6,800 nt of DNA from Nitrospinota bacterium (lineage in GTDB: Bacteria > UBA8248): NCBI GenBank assembly GCA_003506735.1, contig DNYS01000255.1, positions 1 through 6,800 on the forward strand, written 5' to 3'. Shown one piece after another: positions 5,681-6,800 of the stretch. Below the pieces are notes generated by a model. The model did no database searches and had not been told where the DNA came from. It saw nothing but the letters and a program-made list of their open reading frames with translations. Every line of letters starts with the position of its first letter. Position 1 is the stretch's first letter. The position numbers and the translations under genes were made by a program.

Positions 5681-5881
5681 TAGGACATTATGAATATGGA
5701 AAAATCGGTTTTTAACAGAAAAATACATAGTACTTCTATTGAGAATGCCGTTTATCGTCATGGCAGCAGCAGCATGGGGCGAACTGAAAATTTGAAATCG
5801 GTTGAAATTTGATGAAAAAAATCACAATAAACAACGGTCCCGGATAGATTGCTCTCCTCTTCGCCATTTAAAGGACTGAAA

Positions 5882-6169
5882 ATGCAGATATCCGAAATTG
5901 GGTTCCCGAAGGAATTCGTCAAAAACATCACCACCCGCCTCAAGAAGGTCGAGGGACAAACCCGTGGCCTGCGCGAGATGATCCTGGAGGACCGGGACTG
6001 CGAAGAAATCATGCAGCAACTCTCAGCCGCATCGCGGGCCCTCGATCGTGTCTCGGCGCTCCTTTTAACGACCGGCATGGAAGTCTGCATTCGGCGCCAA
6101 CTCTCTGGTGAAATAGAAAACGGCGATGTCATGGCGCGTATCCAAAAAATGTTTATGCGCTATCGTTAA
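5882..6169 (+). CDS. CsoR/CstR-family (DUF156) transcriptional repressor, probably persulfide-sensing
   Basis: ATG 5882 follows AAAGGA by six bases and gives 95 residues; an in-frame TTG at 5849 is rejected because it lacks a ribosome binding site. The all-helical family is clear from ITTRLKKVEGQTRGLREMI (16-34) and then LSAASRALDRVSALLL. C40 (DRDCEEI) and C69 (MEVCI) are spaced exactly as the two sensor cysteines of CsoR and CstR. In copper-sensing CsoR a His stands four residues before the second Cys; here that position is G65, so the Cu(I) site is incomplete. CstR, which senses persulfides through its two Cys, also lacks that His. Placement between tusA-dsrE2 and a SoxB-like gene supports persulfide sensing. 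Nearby ATAC-N8-GTAT palindromes are its likely operators. Confidence 0.88.
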   Translation: MQISEIGFPKEFVKNITTRLKKVEGQTRGLREMILEDRDCEEIMQQLSAASRALDRVSALLLTTGMEVCIRRQLSGEIENGDVMARIQKMFMRYR

Positions 6170-6188
6170 GCCTAATCCCGAACGCGGT

Positions 6189-6800
6189 TCAAGCCTTTAC
6201 CTCTTCCACGTTGTCCGTCAACCCCACCCGGATGGGGGAGTTTTCCTTGATGAACCCGATCAGCTCTTCGGCCGCGACCCGCCCCGTGTCACCCATCCTG
6301 AAGGGAATCCTCTGAATCCGGCCGCCCGAGGTGGCGATCGAATAAAACCTGCCGGGGACCAGGGGCTTTCCATCCTTCTCCACGCCGATGACCCGCCTTC
6401 CCTTGGGTCCCTTCCGCCGGAAGCGGACCCGCATCCCGGAGAAGCGAAACAGGTCTCCGCCCAGCCGAAGCAGCGGGTCCGGATTGAGAACGTTGTCCAG
6501 AATATCCTCGAATAATGAAACGATGCGTTTTCCCCTGAGCTTGGGAACGAAAAGATTGCTCGGCGTTCCCTTCATGGCGTCATAAACATCCTCACGGCGA
6601 ATCTCTCCTGGAAGAATCGAGGATCCAAACCGCCATCCCGGACAATGGCCCATATCGGCATCCGCAATCTTCCGGTAGGCATCGGAAATAAATTGATCCG
6701 TCGTGCTCTTCCAGGTGTCGCGCCGATAAAGTAGCGTCTCGGTGGAGCCCACAACCTCGTTCAGTGATTTTTCATACGGCGCATAATGTTTCGCCACGAT
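6189..6800 (-). CDS. soxB: SoxB-like thiosulfohydrolase / 5'-nucleotidase family, C-terminal 203 residues
   Basis: The frame enters from the right edge (IVAKHYAPYEKSLNE...) and ends at TGA 6191-6189; the true start is outside the window. The segment is the C-terminal 5'-nucleotidase-like domain. SoxB resemblance comes from GWRFGSSILPGEIRREDVYD (about 55-74 of the fragment) and FEDILDNVLNPDPLLRLGGD (97-116), which parallel the SPGFRWG...LPG and ADNLFNPDPYYQQGGD motifs of SoxB. The metal-binding metallophosphatase domain is not visible. SoxB is periplasmic and, in the Sox cycle, hydrolyses sulfate from the SoxYZ-bound sulfonate. The later part (YSIATSGGR...DTGRVAAEELIGFIKENSPI) looks more like a general 5'-nucleotidase than classical SoxB, so a divergent SoxB relative is possible. 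It converges on the CsoR-family gene with 19 bases between stops and no clear terminator. Confidence 0.7.
   Translation of the reverse strand: MVAKHYAPYEKSLNEVVGSTETLLYRRDTWKSTTDQFISDAYRKIADADMGHCPGWRFGSSILPGEIRREDVYDAMKGTPSNLFVPKLRGKRIVSLFEDILDNVLNPDPLLRLGGDLFRFSGMRVRFRRKGPKGRRVIGVEKDGKPLVPGRFYSIATSGGRIQRIPFRMGDTGRVAAEELIGFIKENSPIRVGLTDNVEEVKA

Larger units (their letters stand above)
5411..5881. other. Divergent regulatory region between tusA and the CsoR-family gene
   Basis: This 471-base AT-rich stretch has no gene. It holds the tusA promoter and operator-like site (5436-5483), two adjacent operator-like sites with an extended -10 facing right (5641-5680), an A5-TCGG-T5 inverted repeat (5700-5713) and a repeated nonamer AAATCGGTT (5702-5710 and 5795-5803). 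If the rightward -10 is the start for the regulator gene, its leader is about 195 bases. Confidence 0.6.

Noticed and set aside
6170..6190. GAAC-GCG-GTTC (6180-6190) as a bidirectional terminator between the convergent genes
   Set aside because: The stem is only four base pairs with no T tract on either strand.
6126..6515. Plus-strand frame antisense to the SoxB-like gene
   Set aside because: Shadow frame; the minus strand carries conserved motifs over the same bases.

Overview
The window looks like part of a sulfur-oxidation / sulfane-sulfur-trafficking locus from an uncultured, probably aerobic, Gram-negative-type bacterium. Genes are moderately GC-rich and intergenic stretches AT-rich. 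I cannot assign a phylum from sequence alone. Sulfur chemistry is indicated by a SoxB-like C-terminal fragment, TusA, DsrE2 and two broken DsrE-family genes. Aerobic respiration is indicated by a Cox11-like/cytochrome c fusion and an SCO-type copper chaperone.

Layout: 1-357 (-) is the N-terminal part of a STAS-like protein that runs off the left edge. 358-1640 is gene-poor; it holds a decayed transposase fragment (489-711), several palindromes and two promoter-like sites. 1641-3001 (+) is a two-gene unit with a 1-nt overlap: a membrane-anchored Cox11-like/cytochrome c fusion, then an SCO1/SenC protein. 3150-4148 (+) is a ModA-like solute-binding protein gene with two compensating frameshifts. 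4218-4478 (+) is the N-terminal half of an exported DsrE-family protein. It collides head-on with the first ~22 codons of another DsrE-family gene on the minus strand (4530-4465); both lose their C-terminal parts at the same point. 5410-4545 (-) is tusA-dsrE2, which continues into that broken third gene. 5411-5881 is a divergent promoter region. 5882-6169 (+) encodes a CsoR/CstR-family repressor with two conserved cysteines but no histidine ligand. 6800-6189 (-) is the C-terminal third of a SoxB-like protein.

The most interesting signal is regulatory. The pattern ATAC-N8-GTAT, which resembles known CsoR-family operators, occurs four times, plus one N9 variant. All five lie in non-coding DNA, and the four N8 copies overlap promoter-like -10 elements: the tusA promoter, the region upstream of the csoR-family gene, and two sites (834, 1280) in the gene-poor stretch ahead of the cytochrome/SCO unit. 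I infer that a persulfide-sensing repressor controls itself, the tusA-dsrE2 operon and possibly the oxidase-assembly genes. The broken DsrE junction and the frameshifted binding protein may be real decay or assembly/sequencing error; reads are needed to decide.
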